From an uncultured Lentibacter sp. (GTDB taxonomy: Bacteria; Pseudomonadota; Alphaproteobacteria; Rhodobacterales; Rhodobacteraceae), in contig NZ_CAKZKL010000017.1 in the NCBI RefSeq assembly GCF_937123735.1, positions 23,133 to 87,132 on the forward strand: DNA of 64,000 bases, given 5' to 3'. A program made the translations under genes and the position numbers. Shown here piece after piece: positions 34,876-43,215 of the stretch. The notes under the pieces are model-generated. The model made no database searches, was not told the DNA's origin, and worked only from the letters and a program-made list of their open reading frames with translations. The stretch's first letter is position 1. Every line of letters begins with the position of its first letter.

Positions 34876-36432
34876 ATGGCACGGTCAGGACGTAAAGGGC
34901 GCGGTGGCGGACGCGCAGGCGCGGCAGAGCGGCGCGGGGCCGCTGTGATCGAGCAGATGCCATGGCGCTTGCCCAAGAACATCGACCGCCCCACAGAGCC
35001 TCTGACCGAGGAGGGCGTTCTGGCGATCCATGAGGGGGCCATGCGCATTCTTGAAGAGATCGGGATCGAGATTCTCAATGCCGAAGCGCTGGAAATTTTC
35101 CGCGAGGCGGGGGCCACGATCAGTGGTGAAAATGTGCGCGTCGGGCGCGACTGGATCATGGAAATGGTGGGTCTTGCCCCCAGCTCTTTCACGATCACGC
35201 CGCGCAATCCGGAGCGCGAGCTGATCGTGGGTGAGGATCATATCCTCTTTGGCAATGTCTCGTCGCCGCCGTCTTACTGGACAATGGAAACGGGCCGCAA
35301 GATGACCGGCACGCGCGCGATGTGTGCAGATTTTATCAAGCTGAGCCAATACTTTAACTGCATCCATTTCTGCGGTGGCTACCCTGTGGAGCCGCAGGAT
35401 ATTCACGCCAGTATCCGCCATCTGGACGTGCTCTATGACAAGCTCACGCTGACTGACAAGGTGGTGCACACCTACTCGCTTGGCAAGGAGCGGGTGGAAG
35501 ATGCCATGGAGATGGTGCGCATTGCCGGCGGGCTGAGCCATGAGGAGTTTGAAGCCAAGCCGCGCCTTTACACCAACATCAATTCGACCTCGCCGCTCAA
35601 GCATGACGAGCCGATGCTGGACGGGTGGATGCGGCTGGCGCGGCGCAACCAGGGGCTGGTTGTGACCCCCTTCACGCTGGCGGGGGCGATGGCGCCTGTG
35701 ACCATGTCGGGGGCTGTGGCGCAGAGCCTGGCAGAGGGGCTGATTGCGGTGGCTTTGGCCCAGTATATCCGGCCCGGAGCGGCCTGTGTGATTGGGACAT
35801 TTACCTCCAATGTTGACATGAAATCCGGCGCGCCGGCCTTTGGCACGCCCGAGTATATGCGCGCCACGCAGATGACGGGGCAGCTTGCCAGATTTTACGG
35901 ATTGCCGATGCGCTCTTCGGGGGTTTGCGCGGCCAATGTGCCCGATGGGCAGGCGATTTGGGAGACCTCCAACAGCCTCTGGGCGGCGGTGCAATCGGGG
36001 ACGAATATGGTTTATCATGCGGCCGGTTGGCTGGAGGGCGGGCTGATTGCCAGCCCTGAAAAATTCGTGATGGACTGCGAAATTTTGCAGCAAATTCAAA
36101 GGTATATGGAGCCCCAAACCTTTGCGACAACCCCGGATGATATTGCCCTTGAGGCCATTGCCGAAGTGGGCGGGCACGGGCATTTCTTTGGCCTGCAACA
36201 CACGCAAGACCGCTATGAAACGGCCTTTTATCAGCCGTTTGTGAGCGACTGGCGCAACTTTGAGGCCTGGGATGCGGCCGGAGCTGTCTGGACACCGGAG
36301 CGGGCGCATCACCTTTACAAGGAGATTGTCGCCAGTTTTGAGGCACCGCCCATGGATGTGGCGATCCGCGAGGAGCTTGAAGCCTTTGTGGTGCGCCGCA
36401 AAGCCGAAGGCGGCGCGCCCACCGATTACTAA
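34876..36432 (+). CDS. MttB family (trimethylamine methyltransferase-like) protein without pyrrolysine
   Basis: The 518-residue protein belongs to the MttB family of corrinoid-dependent methyltransferases that demethylate quaternary or tertiary amines. Residues 1-35 are a basic Arg/Gly-rich extension, and the barrel follows (LTEEGVLAIHEGAMRILEEIGIEI near residue 43). The frame is open without an internal TAG, so there is no pyrrolysine; such non-Pyl homologues include the glycine-betaine methyltransferase MtgB. No corrinoid protein or reactivase gene lies nearby, so substrate and methyl acceptor are unknown. A good AGAGGAGG site precedes the ATG; a longer start 87 bases upstream is less likely. 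Confidence 0.88.
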   Translation: MARSGRKGRGGGRAGAAERRGAAVIEQMPWRLPKNIDRPTEPLTEEGVLAIHEGAMRILEEIGIEILNAEALEIFREAGATISGENVRVGRDWIMEMVGLAPSSFTITPRNPERELIVGEDHILFGNVSSPPSYWTMETGRKMTGTRAMCADFIKLSQYFNCIHFCGGYPVEPQDIHASIRHLDVLYDKLTLTDKVVHTYSLGKERVEDAMEMVRIAGGLSHEEFEAKPRLYTNINSTSPLKHDEPMLDGWMRLARRNQGLVVTPFTLAGAMAPVTMSGAVAQSLAEGLIAVALAQYIRPGAACVIGTFTSNVDMKSGAPAFGTPEYMRATQMTGQLARFYGLPMRSSGVCAANVPDGQAIWETSNSLWAAVQSGTNMVYHAAGWLEGGLIASPEKFVMDCEILQQIQRYMEPQTFATTPDDIALEAIAEVGGHGHFFGLQHTQDRYETAFYQPFVSDWRNFEAWDAAGAVWTPERAHHLYKEIVASFEAPPMDVAIREELEAFVVRRKAEGGAPTDY

Positions 36433-36532
36433 GGGCTGAACGAGAAAAAACTCATTTTTCAAGGGCATAAGGAGCGCGCCGGTGAGATTATCACGGGCGC
36501 GTTTGCATTTGGTATGCGCTGCGTTTGGCGGC

Positions 36533-36653
36533 ATTAACCGTTTGAGCGCAGCGTCAAACCGGGGGGGTGACATGCGTGCACAGGGCGTGCACCGAGCGTG
36601 CACCGCCTGACTTGGGCTTTTGTTAACAAGCTTTAACTTAAGGCAGCGTGCGC
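36533..36653. promoter_or_regulatory. Copy 2 of the phased GCGTGCAC triple-repeat element
   Basis: GCGTGCAC occurs at 36574-36581, 36585-36592 and 36596-36603 with the same 11-bp period as copy 1 (403-432). GTGA plus three bases precedes the first unit, and GCGTGCGC follows after exactly 42 bp (36646-36653), as in copy 1. The 42-bp spacer is AT-rich with GTTAACAAGCTTTAACTTAA. Both copies also share a G-run and a TTAAC about 33 bp further upstream. Confidence 0.65.
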
Positions 36654-36708
36654 AGGGCAAAGCGGACAGGGCCAAGCGCGCAGGGCAAAGCGGACAGGGC
36701 CAAGCGCG
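36653..36708. repeat. Perfect 28-bp tandem duplication
   Basis: The unit starting CAGGGCAAAGCGGACAGGGC occurs twice, at 36653-36680 and 36681-36708, without mismatch, and a partial third unit follows. The unit itself contains a CAGGGC-type sub-repeat. It probably arose by slippage. Confidence 0.85.
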
Positions 36709-36808
36709 CGGGGCCAAGTGCCTGGTGGCAACAGCGCAGGCCCGGCGGCGGGTTTTGGCTTTTCGCCAGAGGCACAAGCGCCTAGACTCTGCTCAAAGGA
36801 GACGGGTG

Positions 36809-38527
36809 ATGAATGACAGGTTTGAGCTGGCGGGAATCGGAGCCTTTGCAGGGCTGAGCCTTTGGGCGCTGTTTGAGTATTTGCCCGATCTTGTGGGTGA
36901 GGGGCTCTTGCTGTTCGCGCTCACGGTGACAACCGGGGTCTTCTTCACGGTTCTGATGGCGCTTGTGGGCCCCGAGCGCCCGGCGCGGGCGATTTTGCCT
37001 TCGCTCGGGCTGGCCCTTGTTTGTGGTGTGTTGGCCTATGGCGCCGGGGTGCGCTTTGCAACCGTTGATGCGACCGTTCAAGCGCTGCATCCGCTTTTGG
37101 CGCTGTGTGTGCTGGGCCTGTTGGGCACGCCTTTTGCCGCGGCCCAGCTGGAAGCCCCGGCGGGCTGGCGCAGCTATGCGCGGCTGTTTGACAGCGCCTG
37201 GGCGATCTTTATCCGCTATGTTGCGGGCGGGCTTTTTGCCGGCCTCATCTTTTTGGCGCTGCTGTTGTCGGATGCGCTTCTCAAGCTGGTTGGAATTGAG
37301 GCGATTGCGCAATTGCTGGAGCATGTCTGGCTGCGCTACACGCTTGCGGGGGCTGTTTTCGGGCTGGGTGTGGCCACGGTGCACGAGCTGCGGGGCTATG
37401 TTTCGCCGGTGTTGGTGCACCGGTTGTTGCGGATGCTTTTGCCGCTGATGCTCGCGGTTGTGCTGGTGTTTATCGCCGCTTTGCCGGTGCGCGGGCTTTC
37501 GGAGCTGTTTGGCGGGCTGTCCAGCGCAGGCGTTTTGATGGCGGTGGCCTTTGGCGGGCTGACGCTTGTGAGCACGGCCCTTGACCGGGATGATGCGGCG
37601 GCAGCCCAGAGCCGGCTGATGCGCCTGTCTGCGCAGCTGATGGCGCTGTTGTTGCCGGTGCTTGTCGGGCTGGCGGCCTATGCGATCTGGCTGCGGGTTG
37701 ACGCCTATGGGCTGACCCCGCGGCGGCTGATGGCGGCTTACAGCGCCTTGTTTTTGCTGGGCTATGCGGGGAGTTATTTTTGGGCTGTGCTGCGGGGCAG
37801 CGGCTGGCAGGGGCGCTTGCGCCAGACCAACCTGCGGATGGCTCTGGCGGTTTGGGGTGGGGCGGTCTTGTGGCTGAGCCCTCTGATCAATGCGGAGGCG
37901 CTTTCGGCCAGGAGCCAGCTGGCGCGGTTTGAGGCTGGTGCCAGCACGCCCGAGGAGCTGCCGCTCTATGAGATGGCGCAGCGCTGGGGCAAGGCCGGGC
38001 AGGCGGCGCTCCATCAGCTGGATGAGGGCGGCGATGCGGCGCTTCAGGCGCGGATTGCGCAGGCCCGGACAGCCGGCGCGCGTTGGCAGTTTGAACAAGA
38101 GGACGGCGCTGTGCAAGCGGCGGCGCTGCGCCCGCTTCTGGCGGCCCGCATGGCCCGCCGCCCCGAGGGCGCACCATTGGAAGCGCTTTTGGCGCGCATG
38201 GAGGGGGCGGCGCTGTTGGCCCTGGCGCGGGCCTGCCCGGAGGCGGCGCTTGAAACCTGTGTTTTTGTGCCCCTTGCGCAGGGCAGTGACCCGTTTGCAG
38301 CCGAGCGCGGGCTTGTTGTGACCCGCGGCTCTGAGCGGGTGTTTGCGCTGCGCGCAGAGGGCCGCTTTGTGCTGGTGCAGCCGAGCGCTGCCTTTGATGA
38401 TGCGGGGCGGCGGCAGGCGGTGCCGGAGGGGCTGTTTGAGCAGGTGATGGCGGGAGAGTTTGCCATTGTGCCGCTCAACCGCAACGTGATGTCGCTGGGC
38501 GACGGGCTGTTTTTTCCTTACAATTGA
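36809..38527 (+). CDS. DUF4153 domain-containing membrane protein
   Basis: The 572-residue protein has about ten membrane segments in its first 370 residues, typical of the DUF4153 family of unknown function. The last 200 residues form a soluble region. The start codon MNDRFELAG has AAAGGAGACGG upstream; the frame stays open 190 bases further into the tandem repeat, which I regard as non-coding. I see no transporter or enzyme motif. The H-NOX-like gene follows after 62 bp. Confidence 0.78.
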   Translation: MNDRFELAGIGAFAGLSLWALFEYLPDLVGEGLLLFALTVTTGVFFTVLMALVGPERPARAILPSLGLALVCGVLAYGAGVRFATVDATVQALHPLLALCVLGLLGTPFAAAQLEAPAGWRSYARLFDSAWAIFIRYVAGGLFAGLIFLALLLSDALLKLVGIEAIAQLLEHVWLRYTLAGAVFGLGVATVHELRGYVSPVLVHRLLRMLLPLMLAVVLVFIAALPVRGLSELFGGLSSAGVLMAVAFGGLTLVSTALDRDDAAAAQSRLMRLSAQLMALLLPVLVGLAAYAIWLRVDAYGLTPRRLMAAYSALFLLGYAGSYFWAVLRGSGWQGRLRQTNLRMALAVWGGAVLWLSPLINAEALSARSQLARFEAGASTPEELPLYEMAQRWGKAGQAALHQLDEGGDAALQARIAQARTAGARWQFEQEDGAVQAAALRPLLAARMARRPEGAPLEALLARMEGAALLALARACPEAALETCVFVPLAQGSDPFAAERGLVVTRGSERVFALRAEGRFVLVQPSAAFDDAGRRQAVPEGLFEQVMAGEFAIVPLNRNVMSLGDGLFFPYN

Positions 38528-38589
38528 CAACATTGAGGGCCTGTTAACCCGCAGCGTGCATTCTGCTTGAAACAAGAGATGAGCAACCG

Positions 38590-39177
38590 ATGCACGGGCT
38601 GATTAACAGGACCATCCAGGCGTTTGTGAGCGACACGCGGGGCGCGGATTTTTGGCGCGACGTGGCCCAGCAGGCGCAGTTGGGATTTGACGATTTTGAG
38701 GCGATGCTGAGCTATGATGCGCAGCTCACCGAGCGGGTGTTGCAAGCGGCGGCAGAGGCGCTTGGGCTGCCACAGGAGGCGTTGCTGGAAGATATTGGCG
38801 CCTATCTTGTGAGCCATGAGAAGACCGAGTCCATGCGCCGGCTGCTGCGCTTTGGGGGGGTCGATTTCGTGGAATTTTTGCATTCTCTGGATGATTTGCC
38901 CGATCGGGCGCGCCTGGCGGTGGATGATCTTGTGCTGCCGCAGCTGGAGCTTGAGGAGCACGGGAGCGACCGTTTCAGCCTCACGGTGCGCGCCAAGATC
39001 ACCGGTTTTGGGGCGGTGCTCATGGGGGTTTTGCGCGGCATGGCAGATGATTACGGGGCGCTTGTGCTGTTGGACTATATGGCCCGCGGGCCGGGCGAGG
39101 AGCGGATTGACATCCAGCTCATCGAGGCGGCCTTCGCCGAAGGGCGCGGCTTTGATCTGGGGGCGCGTGCGGGATGA
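38590..39177 (+). CDS. H-NOX (heme NO-binding) domain protein with the heme-ligand histidine replaced
   Basis: The 195-residue protein matches the H-NOX fold along its length: MHGLINRTIQAFV at the start, then LRFGGVDFVEFLHSLDDLP near residue 86 and ITGFGAVLMGVLRGMADDY near 137. In canonical H-NOX the L-D-x-L-H motif supplies the proximal heme histidine; here the position is Pro104 (DDLPDRARL). The Y-x-S-x-R heme-propionate motif is also not intact (RFSLTVR). Heme binding in the usual way is therefore doubtful. Its stop overlaps the diguanylate cyclase start (ATGA), the classic H-NOX/GGDEF pairing, so it probably regulates that enzyme by another signal. Confidence 0.82.
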   Translation: MHGLINRTIQAFVSDTRGADFWRDVAQQAQLGFDDFEAMLSYDAQLTERVLQAAAEALGLPQEALLEDIGAYLVSHEKTESMRRLLRFGGVDFVEFLHSLDDLPDRARLAVDDLVLPQLELEEHGSDRFSLTVRAKITGFGAVLMGVLRGMADDYGALVLLDYMARGPGEERIDIQLIEAAFAEGRGFDLGARAG

Positions 39178-40601
39178 AGCGGGGGCGGACACTGGTGCAG
39201 CAAGCCTGTCTTGAGCAGGTGTTGGATGCGTTTTGCCCGATGCATCTGGTTTTGGATGAGACGGGGCATATTTGCCATGCGGGGGCCAGTTTGCAGAAGC
39301 TGCGGCCCGGCTCGAAGCTGCTTGGGGCGCGGTTTTTGGAGGTTTTTGAGTTGCGCCGACCCCGCCGTGTCGGGTCGATGCGCGACCTGTTGCAAAACGC
39401 CGGTGTGAAGCTGCATCTGCGGTTTCGCGTGCCGCCGGAAACGGCCCTGAAAGGGGTGCTCACGCCGCTTGAGGGGGGGCGTGGGGCCGTTGTGAACCTT
39501 GGCTTCGGGATTTCGCTGATGGATGCGGTGCGCGACTATGCGCTGGTGAGCTCGGATTTTGCCGCCACGGACCTGGCGATTGAGATGCTCTATCTGGTGG
39601 AGGCGAAATCGGCGGCCATGGAGGCGTCGCGCAAGCTCAACCTGCGTTTGCAAGGGGCGATGATTGCGGCGGAGGAACAGGCCTTTACCGACACATTGAC
39701 CGGGCTGAAGAACCGCCGCGCCATGGACCATGTGCTGGCCCGGCTCATCCGCCAGGGGCGCGGGTTTGCGCTGATGCAGATCGACCTTGATTTCTTCAAG
39801 GCGGTGAACGACCGGCTGGGCCATGCGGCCGGAGATTATGTTTTGCAGAATGTGGCGCGCATCATGGTCGAGGAAACCCGCGAGGAAGACACGGTGGCAC
39901 GGGTTGGTGGGGATGAATTTGTCATCTTGTTCGATGGGCTGACCGCGCGCAGCGCGCTGAGCCGTGTGGCCGCGCGGATCATTGAAAAGCTCGAGGTGCC
40001 GATGCCTTTTGGCGAGGATGTCTGCCAGATTTCGGCCAGCTGTGGCACGGTGCTCTCGCATAATTATGCGGAGCCGGAGGCGGGGGGGATGCTGTCAGAT
40101 GCGGATATTGCGCTCTATGCCTCCAAGAATGCCGGGCGCGCGCAACACCGGTTCTTCTGCGAGGACATGCGCCGCGAGACGGCGGCGGAGCCGCGCACCG
40201 CCACGCCGCTGCGCCGAAAAGAGGAGGGCCGGCCGCCGGATGACACGGCGGGAACCCTGGCACTCAGCGAGGCCGGACAGGCGGCCAGACAGGTGGCCGG
40301 ACAGGCGGCCGGACAGGCGGCGGGGTATGAGGCTACAAACCTGGCTTGCGAGGCCTCGGGAGAGGCCGGCGCAGAGCTGCGCGCGCCTGCGGGGGCTGAG
40401 GGCTGTGACGCTGGACATGAGGCCGGTTGCGCGGCAGGAGACGAGACCGGCTGCGGCGCGCGCAGCGAGGTGTGCGGTGAGGTGCGTGGCGAGGAGTGCG
40501 GTGAGGCCTGTCGCCAAGCCGGGGGTGCGCCTGCTGATCAGGCGTGCAGTGAGGCGCAGGGGACGACGTGTCGTGAGGCGCATAGCCAGACGCACAGTTA
40601 G
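39174..40601 (+). CDS. Diguanylate cyclase (GGDEF) with an HNOBA-like N-terminus and repetitive tail
   Basis: The 475-residue protein should make cyclic di-GMP. Residues 1-125 resemble the HNOBA domain found beside H-NOX proteins. A helical linker (about 130-170) is followed by the GGDEF domain (about 172-330), with DTLTGLKNRRAMD, the metal-binding DLDFFKAVND and an intact active-site RVGGDEFV near residue 243. No EAL domain is present. From about residue 335 a 140-residue Ala/Gly/Glu/Cys-rich tail begins, encoded partly by 12-bp DNA repeats; the stop codon itself lies inside a repeat. The tail may be dispensable. It is translationally coupled to the H-NOX-like gene. Confidence 0.88.
   Translation: MKRGRTLVQQACLEQVLDAFCPMHLVLDETGHICHAGASLQKLRPGSKLLGARFLEVFELRRPRRVGSMRDLLQNAGVKLHLRFRVPPETALKGVLTPLEGGRGAVVNLGFGISLMDAVRDYALVSSDFAATDLAIEMLYLVEAKSAAMEASRKLNLRLQGAMIAAEEQAFTDTLTGLKNRRAMDHVLARLIRQGRGFALMQIDLDFFKAVNDRLGHAAGDYVLQNVARIMVEETREEDTVARVGGDEFVILFDGLTARSALSRVAARIIEKLEVPMPFGEDVCQISASCGTVLSHNYAEPEAGGMLSDADIALYASKNAGRAQHRFFCEDMRRETAAEPRTATPLRRKEEGRPPDDTAGTLALSEAGQAARQVAGQAAGQAAGYEATNLACEASGEAGAELRAPAGAEGCDAGHEAGCAAGDETGCGARSEVCGEVRGEECGEACRQAGGAPADQACSEAQGTTCREAHSQTHS
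40271..40318. repeat. 12-bp tandem repeat (four units) inside the GGDEF gene
   Basis: GGCCGGACAGGC and close variants occur four times in a row, encoding the A-G-Q-A/V-type repeats of the protein tail. Three units are identical or differ by one base. Confidence 0.85.
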
Positions 40602-40659
40602 ACGCACCGTTAGACGCACAGTCAGACCCACGGTTAGACGCGCAGTCGGGCCCACGGTG
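40588..40659. repeat. 12-bp tandem repeat (six units) over the GGDEF stop codon
   Basis: Units of the form AGACGCACAGTT repeat six times with increasing divergence rightwards. The TAG at 40599-40601 that ends the diguanylate cyclase frame is formed at the junction of the first two units, so gain or loss of bases here would change the protein end. Confidence 0.8.
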
Positions 40660-40755
40660 AAGCGCATTGCGAGGCCGGTTGCGCGGCGCACTGCGAGGCT
40701 GGCCGCGAGGCGCAGGGCCGGGCGCGTGATGCGCCGCGGTCTGTGCCGCGGTCTG

Positions 40756-42030
40756 TCAGGACGGGGCCAGCCGGGTGAGCACGCTGTCCAGCGCTTCAAA
40801 GAGCTGGTCGGCATGGGCTTCCTCAAAGGGCAGTGGCGGGCGAATTTTGAGAGTGTTCTTATGGCGCCCGAGGCTGGAGAGCAAAAATCCACGCTGGCGC
40901 ATCTCGTTGAACACCGCTGTCGCCAGTGCGGTGTCCGGGGCCTTGGTGTCGCGGCTTGTGACCAGCTCGGCGCCAAAAAGCATCCCCGCGCCGCGCACAT
41001 CGCCGATGCAGGCGTGCCTGCTCATCAATTCGGCCAGCCGCTCTTGCGCATAGGCCCCGACACGGGCGGCCCTGTCGGGCAAGGCTTCGGCCTCCAAGAC
41101 ATCAAGCACCGCCAGCGCCGCTGCGCATGACACCGGGTTCCCGGCGAATGTGTTGAAATAGCGAAAGGCGTCGCGAAAGGCGGCCATGACATCGGGCCGC
41201 GTGACCACGCCACCCACCGGATGGCCGTTGGCCATGGGCTTGCCGAGGGTGACAATATCCGGGCTCAGCCCCTGGCGCGCGTAGCCCCAGTAATCTTGGC
41301 CCAGGCGGCCAAAGCCGGGCTGGACCTCATCGCAGATGAGCAGCCCCCCGGCGGCGCGCACCACCGCCTCGGCCTGGGCCAGCCAGCCCTTGGGCAGGTC
41401 GGGGAAGCCTTCGTTGACAAAGAAAGGGCAGAGGACGAGCGCGGCAAAGCCATGGCCTGCGGCCTCCAGATCGTCGATCGCGGCTTGCAGGTGGGCGGCG
41501 AAGGCGGTGCCGGCCGGATCGGGACTGCGGTAGCTGTCGGGCGCGGGGATGTGGCGGATGTAGCTGTCCAGCCCGAAACCCACTTGCGGGATATTGCTGC
41601 GGGAGAGCTGGCTCACCAGGGCGGTGTTGCCATGGTAGGTGGCATCTGTGGCGATGATGCCGCGTTTGCCTGTCATGGCTTCGGCCATGCGCAGGGCGAC
41701 ATCATTGGCCTCCGAGCCGGTGCAGGTGAGCAACAGGGTGGAGAGGCTGGGCGCCATCTTGGCTGTGAGCCGCTCGGCGTACTCAAGGATGCCGTCATGC
41801 AGATACCGCGTGTGGGTGTTGAGCGTGGCGGCCTGACGGCTGATGGCCTCCACCACGCGGGGGTGGCAGTGCCCGACATGGGCGACGTTGTTGTAGCAAT
41901 CCAGATAGCGCTTGCCCTGCGCATCCCAAAGCCAGACGCCCTCACCGCGCAGGATATGGACGGGCTCTTTGTAAAAAAGTGGCACATTTGGCCCCAGAAG
42001 GGCGCGGCGGCGGGCGAGAAGATCGGACAT
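40756..42030 (-). CDS. Class III (PLP-dependent) aminotransferase
   Basis: The 424-residue protein is a fold-type I PLP enzyme. It has YLDCYNNVAHVGHCHPRVV near residue 42, the TCTGSEANDVALRMAEAMTG segment near 101, LLICDEVQPGFGRLG near 231 and the Schiff-base lysine in TLGKPMANGHPVG near 263. The closest resemblance by eye is to the AGXT2-like group, which includes alanine-glyoxylate aminotransferase 2 and the phospho-lyases of ethanolamine phosphate, so either transamination or elimination is possible. Neighbours do not indicate a substrate. It ends within the repetitive DNA that trails the GGDEF gene. Confidence 0.9.
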   Translation of the reverse strand: MSDLLARRRALLGPNVPLFYKEPVHILRGEGVWLWDAQGKRYLDCYNNVAHVGHCHPRVVEAISRQAATLNTHTRYLHDGILEYAERLTAKMAPSLSTLLLTCTGSEANDVALRMAEAMTGKRGIIATDATYHGNTALVSQLSRSNIPQVGFGLDSYIRHIPAPDSYRSPDPAGTAFAAHLQAAIDDLEAAGHGFAALVLCPFFVNEGFPDLPKGWLAQAEAVVRAAGGLLICDEVQPGFGRLGQDYWGYARQGLSPDIVTLGKPMANGHPVGGVVTRPDVMAAFRDAFRYFNTFAGNPVSCAAALAVLDVLEAEALPDRAARVGAYAQERLAELMSRHACIGDVRGAGMLFGAELVTSRDTKAPDTALATAVFNEMRQRGFLLSSLGRHKNTLKIRPPLPFEEAHADQLFEALDSVLTRLAPS

Positions 42031-42253
42031 GGGGGCTCCTTTGCGGGAAGATTAGCGCAGGAAGTTCACAGGTGAAAGAGTTTTGCGGCCGTTGCGGGCG
42101 CGGCCGCAAACGGTTCCAGACGGCTCCAAGCGGCTCCAAGCCGCCCCGGGCCGCTCTGCGCGGCTCTGTGCGGGGCTGTGCGCGGGTTTCGCGAGATTGA
42201 CATAATTTGGCCGCGATGGGGCCAGCATCCCGGCCTAGGGTGGCCGGGCACAG

Positions 42254-43144
42254 ATGAGTGAGAGACGAGCGATGACGCTTGGCGAGCCTTCGGGCAAGGC
42301 ACAGAGCACGCCATGCTCGGCGCAGGATGATGCGACGCTGGATATTGTGCGCCTTCTGGTGGAAACGGAGGCGCGGTATGTTGCGGCGCAACAGGCGCGC
42401 GGAGTGGAGGTAGAGGACTCCGCAGGGGCTGCGCCTGCGGGGGGCTTTGCTGTGCCACAGCCTCTGACCTTGAAGGGCGTCCCGCGCCAGCGTGGCCAGC
42501 CGTTGCCGCCTGAGATGGGCGAGCTTGGCGAGGTGGAGGACCTGCGGCCCTATCGTTTGGGGATGCGCTTGCCGCTTTGGCTGGTGCGCGGGCCCAGCGC
42601 CTGGCGGGCCCGGTGGCGCAGAGAGCGACGCCCCGGCGCAGGCGGGTTGCATCGCTGGTTTGGGGCGCGGCTTGCATGGCCTCTCAAGCGGGCTGTGCGC
42701 CCAAGGCGCGCTGCGCAACCAGACGCCACACCCGTGCCCCGGGGCCGGCTGCGCAGGCGCATCCGGCTTGTGGCGTTTGGGGCTGCGGTTGTGGTGATTT
42801 GGGCCAAGCCCTGGTTGGTGCCGGTTCTTTTGTTCATGGCGCTGTGGCTTGTGTTGATTGGTTTTCTGGTGTTGGGCTCGGCGCGGGTCAGCGAGGTTTT
42901 TGCGCTTGCGTGCCAGGCTTACCAGCGGCGCTGGCCGGCCAGTGCGGCACGGGTAGTGCTGCGGCTTCAGGCGGCGGCTGACCGGCTTGACGGGCTTCTG
43001 GCGCGCTTGCCGGCACGGATTTCGGACGGGGTTTACACGCCGGATCTGGGCCGTTCGGCGCGCGATCTGGCCCGCGAGGGCGCACAGCTGCCCGAGGCAG
43101 ACCCGTTTGAGCGGCTGCATCGGCAGCGCACGGCGGCGGAATAG
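42254..43144 (+). CDS. Conserved Rhodobacteraceae protein with a central membrane hairpin
   Basis: The 296-residue protein has an N-terminal soluble part (about 1-115), an Arg-rich stretch (about 115-175), two membrane helices (about 176-192 and 195-216) and a helical C-terminal domain ending in RLHRQRTAAE. Arginine clusters before the first helix suggest a cytoplasmic N-terminus. I do not recognise a function. Two in-frame starts exist, 42254 and 42272; the second has a better GAGAGACG site, so the first 6 codons are uncertain. It precedes secE by 71 bp. Confidence 0.68.
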   Translation: MSERRAMTLGEPSGKAQSTPCSAQDDATLDIVRLLVETEARYVAAQQARGVEVEDSAGAAPAGGFAVPQPLTLKGVPRQRGQPLPPEMGELGEVEDLRPYRLGMRLPLWLVRGPSAWRARWRRERRPGAGGLHRWFGARLAWPLKRAVRPRRAAQPDATPVPRGRLRRRIRLVAFGAAVVVIWAKPWLVPVLLFMALWLVLIGFLVLGSARVSEVFALACQAYQRRWPASAARVVLRLQAAADRLDGLLARLPARISDGVYTPDLGRSARDLAREGAQLPEADPFERLHRQRTAAE

Positions 43145-43215
43145 GCGAATGGCCCTTGAATTTGAGGGGGCTTATGCGTAAGTGAGCGCAAGTTAGATAG
43201 AAAGACGAACCCGAT

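Larger units (their letters stand above)
36433..36808. other. 376-bp gene-free gap with a repeat element and a tandem duplication
   Basis: I see no protein gene here. From left to right the gap contains an A-rich stretch after the mttB stop, the second copy of the phased GCGTGCAC element (36533-36653), and a perfect tandem duplication of a 28-bp unit (36653-36708). The last 100 bases lead to the DUF4153-type gene, with AAAGGAGACGG as its ribosome site. The element is correctly placed to act as a promoter region for that gene. Confidence 0.75.

Noticed and set aside
34876..36432. Pyrrolysine-containing MttB
   Set aside because: The frame is continuous with no in-frame TAG and there is no pyl gene in the window.
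34885..36777. A minus-strand frame of 630 codons opposite the MttB-family gene
   Set aside because: The same GC-mirror effect; it crosses the intergenic gap and repeat element and shows no recognisable domain.
40271..40659. CRISPR-like array
   Set aside because: The 12-bp units are directly tandem without spacers and lie partly in a coding frame; no cas gene is present.
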